This document shows positions 1 to 11,500 of a stretch of DNA of 64,000 bases, piece by piece. Both the position numbers and the translations under genes were made by a program. The notes below the pieces were generated by a model. It saw only the letters and a program-made list of their open reading frames with translations. It searched no databases and had not been told where the DNA came from. This DNA comes from Steromphala cineraria (lineage: Eukaryota > Mollusca > Gastropoda > Trochida > Trochidae), in the NCBI GenBank assembly GCA_916613615.1, contig OU744723.1:66782239-66846238 (forward strand), written 5' to 3'. Every line of letters starts with the position of its first letter. Position 1 is the stretch's first letter.

Positions 1-5
1 TACAG

Positions 6-1981
6 CGCCTCAAGCCGATGTCAAGCTATCAATAGCAGGCAAAGATGTCATTGGTAAGTTTTGAAATGTGATGAGCTAATACTATACTTAAATATGAAAC
101 TTGTTTAATAAATATCTAAAATATGAATTAATCACAATTGTCAGGTTGAGTTGTTAGTGTTTATATAAAGTCAAATTCAAGCTGCATTTGTTAAAATCAA
201 AATCCATCAGTCCGTCTTTTGTGGATGAAAAAATAAAAGAAATAACATTGTGTTATATTTGGTATCAAATTAAGGTAAACAAACGGTCGTATTGATTTTC
301 AGAATACATGTGTTAAGGGTACAAGACCAAGTGTGTTGATATCATACCTGTCAATCAATTTGACACAAATCAAGTTCTGACTACGACCACTCAAAGCTAG
401 CCATTCTTCTCGTGACACACGATTTGCACGTGCAACTTGTGTAAACATTTAGAGTGACCCCACAACAGCGCTAGGTTTACATTATACTTTAACCTTTTAT
501 ATCTTAGTTCCAATTTGGATTGCCGCGACTCAAAGCTAACCATTCTTCTCGAGACACACGATTTGCACGTCCAACTTGTGTAAACATTTAGAGTGACCTC
601 ACAACAGCTCTTGTTTTAGATTAAAATTTTATCGGTAATTCCAATTTACAATATAAAATCACCGTTATCATGATGAATTTAAAGGAACAGTAGCACGTTT
701 TTTGAAAATTTTATATTTTAAATTTGTCACTGATGATTGTATGTTAATGCAAAATGTATTATTTTGATATTGTCAAAAATCTCATTACACAAGCCAATGA
801 TTCATAGTCAGAGGACAAAGTATGAAGATTTACCTAAAATCCATTGACGGCCATTTTGTGTGAACACCTTTTTTCATTTTGTGTAAGAAAAAGTAGTTGC
901 ATGGTTAAACTTTACATTATATATTTGAAATATTACTGCTTCATTTAGTTTAAATACATTATCTTTCAATTGGAACCATTAATTTTCATTTTCCTGACAT
1001 CACCTTATATTCCCCCTAAAAACATGCTACTGCCCCTTTCAAACTATTATTATAACAAAGTTAGGTTAAATGATCCCATGTGCAAAACTTTATTTATATA
1101 TAATTTTAAATATATTAACAATCAAAATGTATAGTTTGTCTTCTAGTCATTAATATATATATAAATAAATTAAATGTAAATCAACTTTCCGTTCTTACAT
1201 ATGACCTTAATTTACAGTATTACGTATTCTTCTGTAAAATTATTTTCAGTTTTATATGAAGTGAGAAATACTAAAATGTGAACAAAATTTCATTTTATCC
1301 ACTTATGCCATTAAATACAAATCAATAAATCATTTTAAAACAGGTCCAAGGCTGGAGTTTGACCACAACACGGCCATTGATGATGTCCAGATCTCCTCGG
1401 GGGTGGTCAGTAACACAGAACCAGATCCTGCACTTCAGGACACGGGGTGCAGACTTCAGTCAAGGGGGAGAGCAATGACACTGCGACCCCTTCCCCTGAA
1501 GAAAGGTCAGGTTGGTGTCTTCTCTACTAGGGTTGTGTTCACTGTCAAGCAGCTAGTAGAGGAGGATATTATGATATGGGAGACGTCAGTGACGGGAGCT
1601 CCTGTAGATGCTGAATGTACTCAGTCTACAGGACTCAGTGTGTATGTAGTATCATGTCCCACACACAAGCAGAAGCTCTGTATCCAAGTGAGGTATGATG
1701 ACAAGCTCCTCACTGACGTCCCTCTCGCTAAGTACCAGGTCGGTGTGTCACGTGACGTCAATCTATGTATAGTGATTGACAGGGACACTAACAAGATTCA
1801 CGTTGTTGATATCACTGATGTCAAAGTTGTCACAACAACTGTAGCGTCACTTGACAGACCACTCTTGGTTTTATCATATGTCTCTCCATCATATTACTGT
1901 GAGATGACAAGTGAACTTATATCCGGTAGAGACCTGACACTAACACCTGAGATGAAACACCTTCTGTCGTCATTGATATGA
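6..1981 (+). CDS. TRIM-like protein, last two coding exons (5' truncated by window edge)
   Basis: Coding exons are 6..53 and 1344..1981. The first follows an acceptor (tacag, 1..5) and ends at a GTAAGT donor (54). It encodes a 16-residue linker ending in GKDVIG. The last exon starts after the acceptor AAAACAG and runs 638 nt to TGA at 1979..1981, encoding about 211 residues. That exon starts GPRLEFDHNTA and contains VGVFSTRVVF, YDDKLLTDVP and IDRDTNKIHVVDI. This order of a PRY-like start and a 'VGV..D.N.CI.IDRD' strand resembles a divergent B30.2/SPRY fold, the usual ligand-binding end of TRIM proteins (inference). Exon lengths and phases (1/1) are identical to the complete copy at 38161..41341, and most residues match, so the two are paralogues. 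RING, B-box and coiled coil would lie left of the window. Confidence 0.85.
386..604 (+). repeat. Tandem duplication inside intron 2 of the left TRIM-like gene
   Basis: The segment with ACTCAAAGCTA, CACACGATTTGCACGT and GAGTGACC.CACAACAGC occurs twice, at about 386..475 and 526..604. The matching intron of the right paralogue has it once, at about 40278..40362. The duplication therefore arose in the left copy after the gene duplication, or was lost in the right copy. Confidence 0.75.
683..1037 (+). mobile_element. TTAA-flanked MITE, copy 1
   Basis: This is a non-coding element of about 355 bp in intron 2 of the left TRIM-like gene. It starts AGGAACAGTAGCACG and ends with the inverse CATGCTACTGCCCCT. 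Inside are TATAGTCAGAGGACAAAG-like and GTGTGAACACCTTTT blocks seen in all copies. The left flank is TTAA; the right flank is degenerate (TTCAA). It is absent from the paralogous intron at 39.9..40.7 kb, so it inserted after the duplication. Confidence 0.8.
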
Positions 1982-2271
1982 AAGACTGGGTGTTCAATAT
2001 CAGTTTTCTATAATGGATTCATTGAAAATCAGTGTTCCATTTCATGAAGAATAAGATATTTAGATATATCATTGTTTTGGATGTACATTAATTATGCTCA
2101 GGGTTTAATCACATCAACAACAACCATATTGGATTCATATTTTGTCATTGTACAACCATTATAAACATGTATCGTACTGATCGGATGTGTACATGTAATG
2201 TATTTTACAAGTATATTATCTTCATACTGTAATAATCCCATTGATAGTTTGACTTACCGTTTTCATGGCAA

Positions 2272-2277
2272 AATAAA
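2272..2277 (+). promoter_or_regulatory. Poly(A) signal AATAAA of the left TRIM-like gene
   Basis: AATAAA lies about 290 nt after the stop, in the context CATGG.AAAATAAAC. The same context (CATAGTGAAATAAAC) occurs about 390 nt after the stop of the right paralogue, so the signal is conserved between the two copies. Confidence 0.6.
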
Positions 2278-2499
2278 CCAGTGATATCATTTTGAGTGTT
2301 TCGTGTGTTCTTCTTTAGAATATAAACAGATAGAACTTTCCTTACCTCAAATCAAAGGTGTTCACACAAAAATAACATCTAGTGCTTGTGTTTGAATTTG
2401 TTGGTCTATTCTACGTCTTTGCATTAATGGGTTGAGTAAAAAGTAAATTGGACATAAGAAATGGAAAAATACAAATTCTAAAAAGACAGCTACTGGGCC

Positions 2500-2790
2500 G
2501 TTATCAAATGAACGGGATGGACGTGTCAATAATGAATACAAGCAGTCAAAGGGAGGTAACTCTCACACCCATAATCTACTACACATAAAACATCACCCAA
2601 CATTCACCTAACTATGGTTATCTATCTATCCAACTGCATGACAAGGGAAAACAGTGTTAATAGTCAATGTACTGTGGAATGTAAGAATATTCTGAGAGTC
2701 GATGGGATATTAGAGAAAAATTTCAAATGTTGGAGGTAATTGTGTTAACAAGAAACAAAACAATGCCCGATATTTTGAACTCTGCTCATC
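2500..2790 (+). repeat. 3'-flank segment shared by TRIM-like loci, copy 1
   Basis: It contains CAGTCAAAGGGAGGTAACTC, then a CATAA..TACT.CA.AACAT block and GTCGATGG.ATTAGAGA. Diverged versions lie at about 5190..5480 and 43050..43340. The first and third follow a TRIM-like gene, so the segment was probably duplicated with it. The remainder of 2278..3194 shows no other feature. Confidence 0.6.
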
Positions 2791-3194
2791 TGTTAACGGG
2801 GCTGTTTTTATATATAAATATCTGTAAGTACACAAACCCGCCACGTCAAGGCAAACTTTCCACTTTGATTCACTGAAATGTCACAAAATAACTTAAGTAC
2901 GATTTTTTTAGGCAATAAGATTTATGACCTATAAGAAATTTAATCATTTTTATTTATTGAAAATCACCGAGGTTGAAGAAAATAATGAGCATGTACACAT
3001 CTTTAAGAAAAGCAAAATATGTATTTCTATTTACTTTGACAATCAATAGGTAATAGTTGGCAGCAACATATAAACTTAAACCCAGGAGTATATCAACAAC
3101 TATTAATTGTTTATATTCAAGGTAATTTTAAATCTATCCAATATAGGCATGTTACTAATAAGATGATAACAATGAAAGGTTTAAAGTCTAATAC

Positions 3195-4440
3195 TAGTGC
3201 ATTGTGCCTTGCCTAACAACAGAGCGTAAAGCCCAGGTCACAAATGTTCTCGTTGACTGTATATAGCATTAACCTGAAGGAATTGTACAGAGCTGGCCGC
3301 TACTTAGCGCCATATAGGTCCGTACTTCCCGTGTTCAGGTTCCTAATTATACAGCTGAGTGCACTGAGTGCAATGTGCCTTGCCTAACAACAGAGCGTTA
3401 AGCCCTGGTTACAAATGTTCTCGTTGACTGTATAGCATTAACCTGAAGGAATTGTACAGAGCTGGCCGCTACTTAGCGCCATATAGGTCCGTACTTCCCG
3501 TGTTCAGGTTCCTAATTATACAGCTGAGTGCACTGAGTGCAATGTGCCTTGCCTAACAACAGAGCGTAAAGCTCAGGTCACAAATGTTCTCGTTGACTGT
3601 ATATAGCATTAACCTGAAGGAATTGTACAGAGCTGGCCGCTACTAAGCACCATATAGGTCCGTACTTCCCGTGTTCAGGTTCCTAATTATACAGCTGAGT
3701 GCACTGAGTGCAATGTGCCTTGCCTAACAATAGAGCGTAAAGCCCTGGTTACAAATGTTCTCGTTGACTGTATATAGCATTAACCTGAAGGAATTGTACA
3801 GAGCTGGCCGCTACTAAACGCCATATAGGTCCGTACTTCCCGTGTTCAGGTTCCCAATCATACAGCTGAGTGCACTGAGTGCATTGTGCCTTGCCTAACA
3901 ACAGAGCGTTAAGCCCTGGTTACAAATGTTCTCGTTGACTGTATAGCATTAACCTGAAGGAATTGTACAGAGCTGGCCGCTACTTAGCGCCATATAGGTC
4001 CGTACTTCCCGTGTTCAGGTTCCTAATTATACAGCTGAGTGCACTGAGTGCAATGTGCCTTGCCTAACAACAGAGCGTAAAGCCCTGGTTACAAATGTTC
4101 TCGTTGACTGTATATAGCATTAACCTGAAGGAATTGTACAGAGCCTGCCGTTACTAAGCACCATATAGGTCCGTACTTCCCGTGTTCAGGTTCCCAGTTA
4201 TACAGCTGATTGCACTGAGTGCAATGTGCCTTGCCTAACAACAGAGCGTAAAGCCCTGGTCACAAATGTTCTCGTTGACTGTATATAGCATTAACCTGAA
4301 GGAATTGTACAGAGCCAGCCGCTACTAAGCACCATATAGGTCCGTACTTCCCGTGTTCAGGTTCCCAGTTATACAGCTGAGTGCACTGAGTGCAATGTGC
4401 CTTGCCTAACAACAGAGCGTAAAGCCCTGGTTACAAATGT
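3195..4440 (+). repeat. Tandem satellite, about 170-bp unit, 7 full copies plus a partial
   Basis: Unit starts (GTGCCTTGCCTAACA) fall at 3204, 3375, 3544, 3715, 3886, 4055, 4226 and 4397, giving periods of 171 or 169. The 2-bp difference is GTATATAGC versus GTATAGC. The two 169-bp units (copies 2 and 5) are nearly identical, including the GCGTTAAGCCCTGG variant. They lie 511 bp apart, which suggests a 3-unit duplication event. There is no coding frame. Confidence 0.95.
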
Positions 4441-4443
4441 TTG

Positions 4444-4520
4444 GTGTCTACAAATGGATTAGAACCATTTTCTTTTGCGTGACGGGCCAGCACGCTAACC
4501 ATTACACCACCATGCTCCAC
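4444..4520 (-). repeat. tRNA-like sequence (SINE head or tRNA pseudogene)
   Basis: On the minus strand it has box-A-like TGGTGTAATGGTTAGCGTG, an anticodon-like CCGTCAC and box-B-like GGTTCTAATCC within a 5-bp T stem. The acceptor stem does not pair, so it is not a functional tRNA. It directly abuts the 170-bp satellite. Confidence 0.5.
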
Positions 4521-5189
4521 ATTAATAAAATTATGTTGTTAGTTGTTAGTGTTAGTGTTAGTTGTTTACATGCAAGGTGTTTCTTCTTCATAATTTAAAC
4601 AGATAAACAATCTTTTAATAAATAGGTATTATAACCAGAAGCAGCTTGCAATGTGACTTCTACCAAACAAAGTGATTTTCATTTGTACCAAAGATTAAGC
4701 CAGGGTTAAAGATAATTTGTATAATTTTCGGGAAGGGATTTCATACACTTCCGAGTGTTATTATTATTTGTTATTGACATATGACTTTTACGAATTAATG
4801 TGAATTGCATTTATACCCAAGAAATAGCGCGGGTAAGACAGAATTTGCATGAATTTACATCTTTGTAAAAGTTGTTTTATACACCTCCGAAGATTATAAT
4901 TTTCGTATTAACTCTTCTATTCCATTTAAGTCTATTGCATGGGAATATTGAAGAAAAAAATATTCGAGCGAGGTTTATATATCATTTAGAAGATAAAGAG
5001 TTGCGTTTGGAAAATTTCCGGGATTCATTGTTATTCAACACACGCAAATTTAGTTTAAAACTGACGGCGATTCAGTGTTTTGGTTTTCATATTGATAATT
5101 TTTTCTACGAATACATATCAATGGATTGATTAAGGACAAGTTTGGTCTAAAACACTTGGAAATATAAAATTTTCTTAACGTTGACCTAC

Positions 5190-5480
5190 TGACGTGTCTC
5201 TATATAGTGTACATAATGTATACAAACAGTCAAAGGGAGTTAACTCACACAAGCATAATCCATTATATGCAAAACATAACCCAAACGTTATCTTAACTGC
5301 CGCTATCTAATAAATCTACTGCATGAAAGCGGCAAACATCGTATAAAGTTACGACCTGAAGACTGAAAGGATATTTTGGGTGTCGATGGCATTATAGAGT
5401 ATATGGAAATGCTGGAAATAATTGTGTCATGATTTTGCACTCTGCATTGCATTTGGTATCCTGTAAAATCCCTTATTAAT
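5190..5480 (+). repeat. 3'-flank segment shared by TRIM-like loci, copy 2 (orphan)
   Basis: Same block order as 2500..2790 (CAGTCAAAGGGAG.TAACTC, then GTCGATGGCATTATAGAG), but with no TRIM-like exon upstream. It may mark a deleted gene copy. The stretches 4521..5189 and 5481..5889 on either side hold nothing recognisable. Confidence 0.5.
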
Positions 5481-5889
5481 AGTTTGAAGCTTGAGCGATC
5501 TTCAATCAACACAATCCTGTCTTTGGGGTTGAAATGATTAATGGTTTTAGTAAAAGAATACCTCTCCCAATGCTTTATCGAGCTGTATTTTCGTTACATA
5601 GTTCGTTGATAACTAATAATGTAACCTTCTTGTATTGTTTTCGTCATACACATTTATAAACAAGCTCAAATATTTTTGAGAGAACATTGAAATATACAAT
5701 GAAAGTTAATTTAATGATAATATCTTTGAGCGCAGAGTGAGTGAATATCTTACAAAACCTGAGTAAGATTAAAGACTTTCTGAGTTTTGATGTTGGTCAA
5801 TATTTTGTAAGTAAGAGATATGAACATTGTCAGGTAAATTTGGGATATGCATCCTTCTTCATTCAATAAAATAAGAACATTTGATTTGG

Positions 5890-6479
5890 TTAATCTGCAG
5901 TAACCGCATCGTAACAAAGCTAACAACTCAAGCTTGTTCTCTCCTTGGTCATGACACGCCTTGATTACTGCAATTCTTTGCTAGCAGGATCAACCAAACA
6001 AGTGATAAACAAACTTCAGCGAATACAGAATACAGCTGCAAGAATCGTCAGCAGATGTCCAAAGCAGGATCATATAACCCCTGTTCTGCAGTCTCTGCAC
6101 TGGCTGCCTGTAAAGCAGAGAATCATGTACAAGATTCTGTGCATGACCTATCAGTGTACTGTTGCCACAGCCCCACTGTACCTACAGAACCTCATCACGC
6201 CATATGTTCCTGCTAAGTCCCTCAGATCACAATCCAAAGGTCTACTTTGTGTCCCTCATACTAAGATGAAAACTTTTGGAGAGAGATCTTTTGCTTTCTG
6301 TGCTGCCTCTATGTGGAATGAACTACCCATTGAAATCAAATCTGCAGAAACTCTTTTAACTTTCAAGGGACTTCTCAAAACACATCTTTTTAAACTGTCC
6401 TACTGATTCCAAAGCGCTTCGAGCATAATGTCATGGAGAAATGCGCTCAACAAATGGACTATTATTATTATTATTATCT
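5890..6479 (+). pseudogene. LINE 3' end (CR1/L2-like), reverse transcriptase C-terminus plus tail
   Basis: A fossil of the end of a non-LTR retrotransposon. The frame from 5945 reads RLDYCNSLLAG, LQRIQNTAARIV, HWLPVKQRI, KSLRSQSKGLL and SMWNELPIEI, stopping near 6406. These are hallmark blocks of the region after the RT catalytic core in CR1/L2/Rex-type LINEs. Upstream, TKLTTQACSLL lies in another frame, so there is one frameshift near 5942. The element is 5'-truncated, as is usual for LINE insertions. After the stop comes the GCGCTTCGAGCAT...GCGCTC hairpin and an (ATT)n tail ending near 6479, typical of this class. Not active. Confidence 0.85.
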
Positions 6480-6759
6480 TAAAAACATTGGCATTCCTTC
6501 TTTTCTTTTAGTATTTTAACGTATTGATAGAGCACCTATTCTTAACAAATTTATTTATGAATAAAGTCCAAGACTATCGCATCCTAAAGCTAATACTCAA
6601 TTTATTTACCACAGTCAGCAGTTTTCTATTAAACTCAAAATGTTTCTATGACGTCAACCTATTATGTATTGTAAACAAACTGTTTCTTAAGGAAACTACT
6701 ATACCACTGTACAACATCCACATCAGATCATTTCAATATAAAACTGTCAACTCATGTCG

Positions 6760-6873
6760 ATACTCACACTATTAACAAACAAGTATAAATCGATGTCAAA
6801 GAATAAAACCCTACTTTTATTATTTTTTATTCTTTTACATCGATTTATACTTGTTTGTTAATAGTGTGAGTAT
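6760..6873 (+). repeat. 49-bp inverted repeat (foldback)
   Basis: Arms 6760..6808 and 6825..6873 are inverse copies with a single mismatch, separated by 16 bp. Each arm includes CACTATTAACAAACAAGTAT and the ATCGAT site. The stretch 6874..7339 holds only a short direct duplication of TGTCTGCTGTAGAAAACTGT near 6900..6955. Confidence 0.9.
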
Positions 6874-7339
6874 TTACATAGCTTTCAAACTGGCAAACTT
6901 TGTCTGCTGTAGAAAACTGTTCTACAAAAAACTGTCTGCTGTAGAAAACTGTTCTACTGTGCAAAACTACACTGGATTTCAGCACAGTCTAAATGTCCAA
7001 CCAATGGTTCTCTAGTTCCAGTTAATAAATTGACTTGGAATGTAATCAGCACTTTGCTCTCAGTCAAACATTACAAGAATAATCAACGAGTTGCGAGGAA
7101 TTACTGATTATATGTCCTGAGTAAATTATTGTGATAAACTTCTAGCTTCAGCGTGGAAAAAAGAGTAACATTAAAAACAACGCTCAGCCGGAAAAGGACA
7201 AATTGTACTCACAGGCCATTCAAAATTTTGCACACTACTTCAGGATGGGCGGCTTTAAGTATTACGTAACCTACACTCTATTTTGAAATAGTTAAGTATT
7301 TTGATGTCACATTAAATCACAAAAATGATTGTCATATAT

Positions 7340-7480
7340 GATAGCTATGTTTAATCGCCCCCGGCGATTTTGTACCGGTACAAAATCCCCCCCCCCCCCC
7401 CCCCCCCCCTAAGAATAAAATCTCCCCCCTCACGATATAAAATCTCCTCCCAGAATAGAATCGCCCCCTCAACATATGCT
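7340..7480 (+). repeat. Low-copy AAATC-CCCCC repeats with a 23-bp poly(C) run
   Basis: Short units ending AATCGCCCCC or AAATCTCCCCC are repeated and include a pure C23 run at 7387..7409. AGAATCGCCCCCT here is the reverse complement of AGGGGGCGATTCT in the array at 7905..8562. The G-rich minus strand of the C run could form a quadruplex (inference). TTTTGTACCGGTACAAAA at about 7371 is a perfect palindrome. Confidence 0.75.
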
Positions 7481-7904
7481 TTATATTTATTTTTCGGAGA
7501 TCTTTTAGTGATTTTCACTAATTAACATTCTCGTAAGGAAGTGTTGTGGTGGGTCCAAACTCTTTATTGAAATTCACATCTACATGTACATATATGCGTA
7601 TTAGTGAATATATCATTAGAGGAAAAGTGGACCTGTAGTTTAGAATATATACTAAGGAGGTAACATAACTAAGTTTGCAATTATGTCAATCAATTGTTGG
7701 CGGTAAAACCCCGTGTGGTTGGCTGTGTGCACATACTGCATACCCTGTTATCAAGTCACTTGAAATGGTAACTGTAAGAAAGAAGTAAAAAAGGCCATAA
7801 TACTTGTTTAAAACTAAAACTGAAAACATTATTGTACTCAAAAAGTAACAAAAGCGATGAAGCCAGAAGACTATATATCAATGTACATACTTAGATATAT
7901 TTAG

Positions 7905-8562
7905 AGGGGAATGGTTCTTTACTAGGTTTAATATACATATTGAGATACATTTCTAGGAGGCGATTCTATAAATGTTTGTTTTTTTTCTATGCAGGGTTAA
8001 ATGTACATGTACTTCTATACATATAAAGGAGGTAATTCTATACTGGATTTGATATACATACCTAGATACATTTAAAGGGGGCGATTCTCTTCATGGTTTT
8101 AAGTACATACTAAGATACATTTTAAAGGGGACGATTCTATTTTGGGTTTGATGTACATACTTCTATACATTAAAAGGGGGCGATTCTATACCGGGTTTGA
8201 TGTACATACTGTGATACATTTACAGGGGGCGATTTTACTCTGGTTTGATGTACATACTTAGATACATTCAAATGGGGCGATTCTATTCTGGGTTTGTTGC
8301 ACATGCTTCTATACATTTAAAGGGGGCGATTCTATTCTGGGTTTGATGTACATAATTAGATACTTTCATAAAGCGGGCTATTCTATACCGGGTTTGATGT
8401 ACATACTTCTATACATTTAAAGGGGGCGATTGTATACCGGGTTTGATGTACATACTTCTATACATTTAAAGGGGGCGATTCTATACCGGGTTTGATGTAC
8501 ATACTTCTATACATTTAAAGGGGGCGATTGTATACCGGGTTTGATGTACATACTTCTACACA
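7905..8562 (+). repeat. 49-bp tandem array (GGGGGCGATT units)
   Basis: Units GGGGGCGATTCTATACCGGG followed by TTTGATGTACATACTTCTAT start at 8422, 8471 and 8520, an exact 49-bp period. Upstream units become steadily more diverged to about 7905. Roughly 13 units. Homogeneity is highest at the right end. No coding frame. Confidence 0.9.
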
Positions 8563-11500
8563 ATCAGAATATATTGAGGACAAAAATATTTTTGTTGAGT
8601 CACTTTGTAAGTTATGTTTAAAGCGCAACTCCCGGGTGATTTTGCTCCAACTTCGTTCATTTATCTTCACAGTGCTTAGCATGTACATTTCACAGACGTT
8701 AAAATCGCATTGATAAGTTATAAGCGATCAATTCAATACACCTCTTTGCCATCACAATCAAGTATATTTCATTAAAATCGTAAAAGAAGGAGAAAAACTG
8801 TACTGTTTACGTCGCTTTTTGACGTGTCGGCCATTTTGTTTTCCGGAAAAGACCGAAAATATCTCGATTGTTGCAGATGGAATGTGTGAGTCAACTGTGG
8901 AACACACGGCTTGCAAAATGGCATCTGTCCTATTATTAGCACTTACAGACAAATAAACACTGAGGGTTGTAGCGGCCGTACAACTCGACAAATCCATGTA
9001 AAAACTTGCAGATGTATGTACATAACTTTCTGAAGCAATAGTAACTATCTATTAACCAGCCCGGAAGAGAATCCCTTCAAAATTATTCTGTCGTGGCTGG
9101 CACAGTGCACGTAGAGACGGCAGTGTGTTTATGTATTGTTTTTGTACCTCATGTTGACATATTTGAAAATGATATGAGTGAAAAAATATCCAACGTCATT
9201 TTTTCACTATATAATTGATAAAGATATGATTTAAATCAGATATGATTTGGCGAAAACGTATTTACGTCTGAATAACTTAAATGACGACTGTGTCTTATAA
9301 ACCAGAAGTAAGTAAACCTGTCAGCTGATTTGTGTTTGTAAACAGGTCGAAAAGAAAGACCCATTTTACTACCAAAAACATGAATGGCAACAGTTTTCAT
9401 ATAATTTGATTTGCTGTTTTTTGAATAGAAAGATGAATATCAACAACAATACTTCATTCGGCCTTAAAACTATTGATTTAAACAATATTTTTTTAGATTA
9501 CAGAATACACTTATTACAAATACGCAGGAACATGATGAGCAATTAAATAGGATAAACGGCCTATATCAATGCTTCTCCTTCAATAGGATCAAAATTAACA
9601 AAAATAAAGTTTGTAAATTGATAAGAGGTTAGGAAATACAGTAAATACCCTTCAGTAAATAAGTGCCAATAAATTGCCTTTTGTACTAAAACTGAAACGA
9701 AAACGTTCAGTATCGGCATTGAAATAATAAACAGATTTTACAATGGATTCGTTTTCACTTCATGACAAAGATTCGTAGCTATCAATAGCTTTCAAACTAA
9801 TATTATTTTGAAAAAATGTGTTGGTTCTATCTGAATCAGTCATATATAGGAGACTGGAGTACAAATGAAAACGATCCTCCTGAATTTAACCAGATGAACA
9901 GGCACGGTTTTCTGACAAACCTCTATCAAATAGAGTAAAATTTTACTTTTTCCGTTGACCAAAGGATGTTTACTTTTTAAATGTTGGGGATAAAGTTTTG
10001 TCGCATGAAACGCATATTTTAAATTGCGATAATGATACTATATACTTTTAATATTTAATATCTACACAACCATGGATATTGTAAATCTACATTTTAACAC
10101 AATCAACACAATAAAGACAGAGTTTTAATTATTTTGCACATTGATAGGGACAGTAAATTAAATTCTATTGAGAAGTTGTATAGAAAGTGATTTCATTTTT
10201 TACCACAATAAACTCATTTAAACCATTTCTGATCATTGACTTATATATATCATAGACATGTTATTTTCATTGGTCAACTCTTCAAACGCTAATACGAGTT
10301 TGTTCAAGCTTCAAAAATCTATTATATGGTGTTTTTACTTTGGTTGTACTGAAATCTTGACATTATTCCTCAACCAGTCTGTGTATGACAAGTATTACAT
10401 GCAATAATATTGCAGCTATTCTTGAGCTATTCATCAGTGCATGCAATTTAACGTATATTTTGAAACAAATTCAAACAAATAGATTGGATGTTTCTTTCAA
10501 TCCTACGTGACTTGTTTTTCAGTCTTCAGCAAAAGATATAATAGAGTTGCCATTTTAATGGTTTTCTTTTAGAAGAAATTATGCAATTAAACATCCGTTT
10601 TGCTCAAAAACTAAATTTATGACTGTAAAATGTTATTCAAATAGTTTAAGTGTCAAAAGATATATATACTTACAATGTATTACATAAAATCGTAATTTCA
10701 TTACATGTATACATATACATAATTAAAACTTTAGATAACTTTCTATATATAATCATGAGCTGTAAAATTTTGCCTTACTTTCAACTTCAACTTTTTTTAC
10801 GGTTACATATACTCATTTTACCATATAGACGGGGTGTTTTAGGAGATAAAGAAAAATATATAATATAGATAAATAGAACGGAGAGTTTGCATCATTGCAT
10901 CATTGCATAAAAAAAGTTGTTTCTTATTTGCAGAGATACGACTCTTGTTGAAAGTGAGTTGTATACATGTATTATGTTTATTTTTCGATGTTATGTTCTA
11001 ATTTTCATTTTTTATATTTTGTTACTTTGTGTTGATAATATAAATAGATAAAGATTCTGATAAGAATGGTTTCCTGTGCAACTGTAAAAAGGTCAATCCT
11101 ATCTGGATATTTTTTTGTGGAAGCGACATTCAAGAAGACTTTCTCAAATATACATGAATGTGATAAGTACAGGATTATTTCTCACTTAATTTCAATGTGT
11201 TCGTGTTCATGTTTTAACAATTTGACAAAGAATAAAGCTCTCAAAATGATTTAGAGTGTGAAGTAAAGCAAATCAGCGGCGAATGCATGAACTTCGAATC
11301 TACAACGGCATATAAGTGTCATGATTGATTACTTTGTTAATATACTCATTTCATTATTTGTTTATATGAAATATATGCTCATTTCATTATTTGTTAATAT
11401 GCTCATAATCTATCAACCATCTATCAATCTATCTATTTATTTCTTAACTTTGTCATCAAATTAGCATAAAACGGTCTCATTTGAATAGTTGGAAGATTAT

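Noticed and set aside
8758..8997. Minus-strand 79-aa frame
   Set aside because: No homologous motif, and it contains an ATGGCCGAC in another frame with a YY1-like site. Evidence was too thin to call either one.
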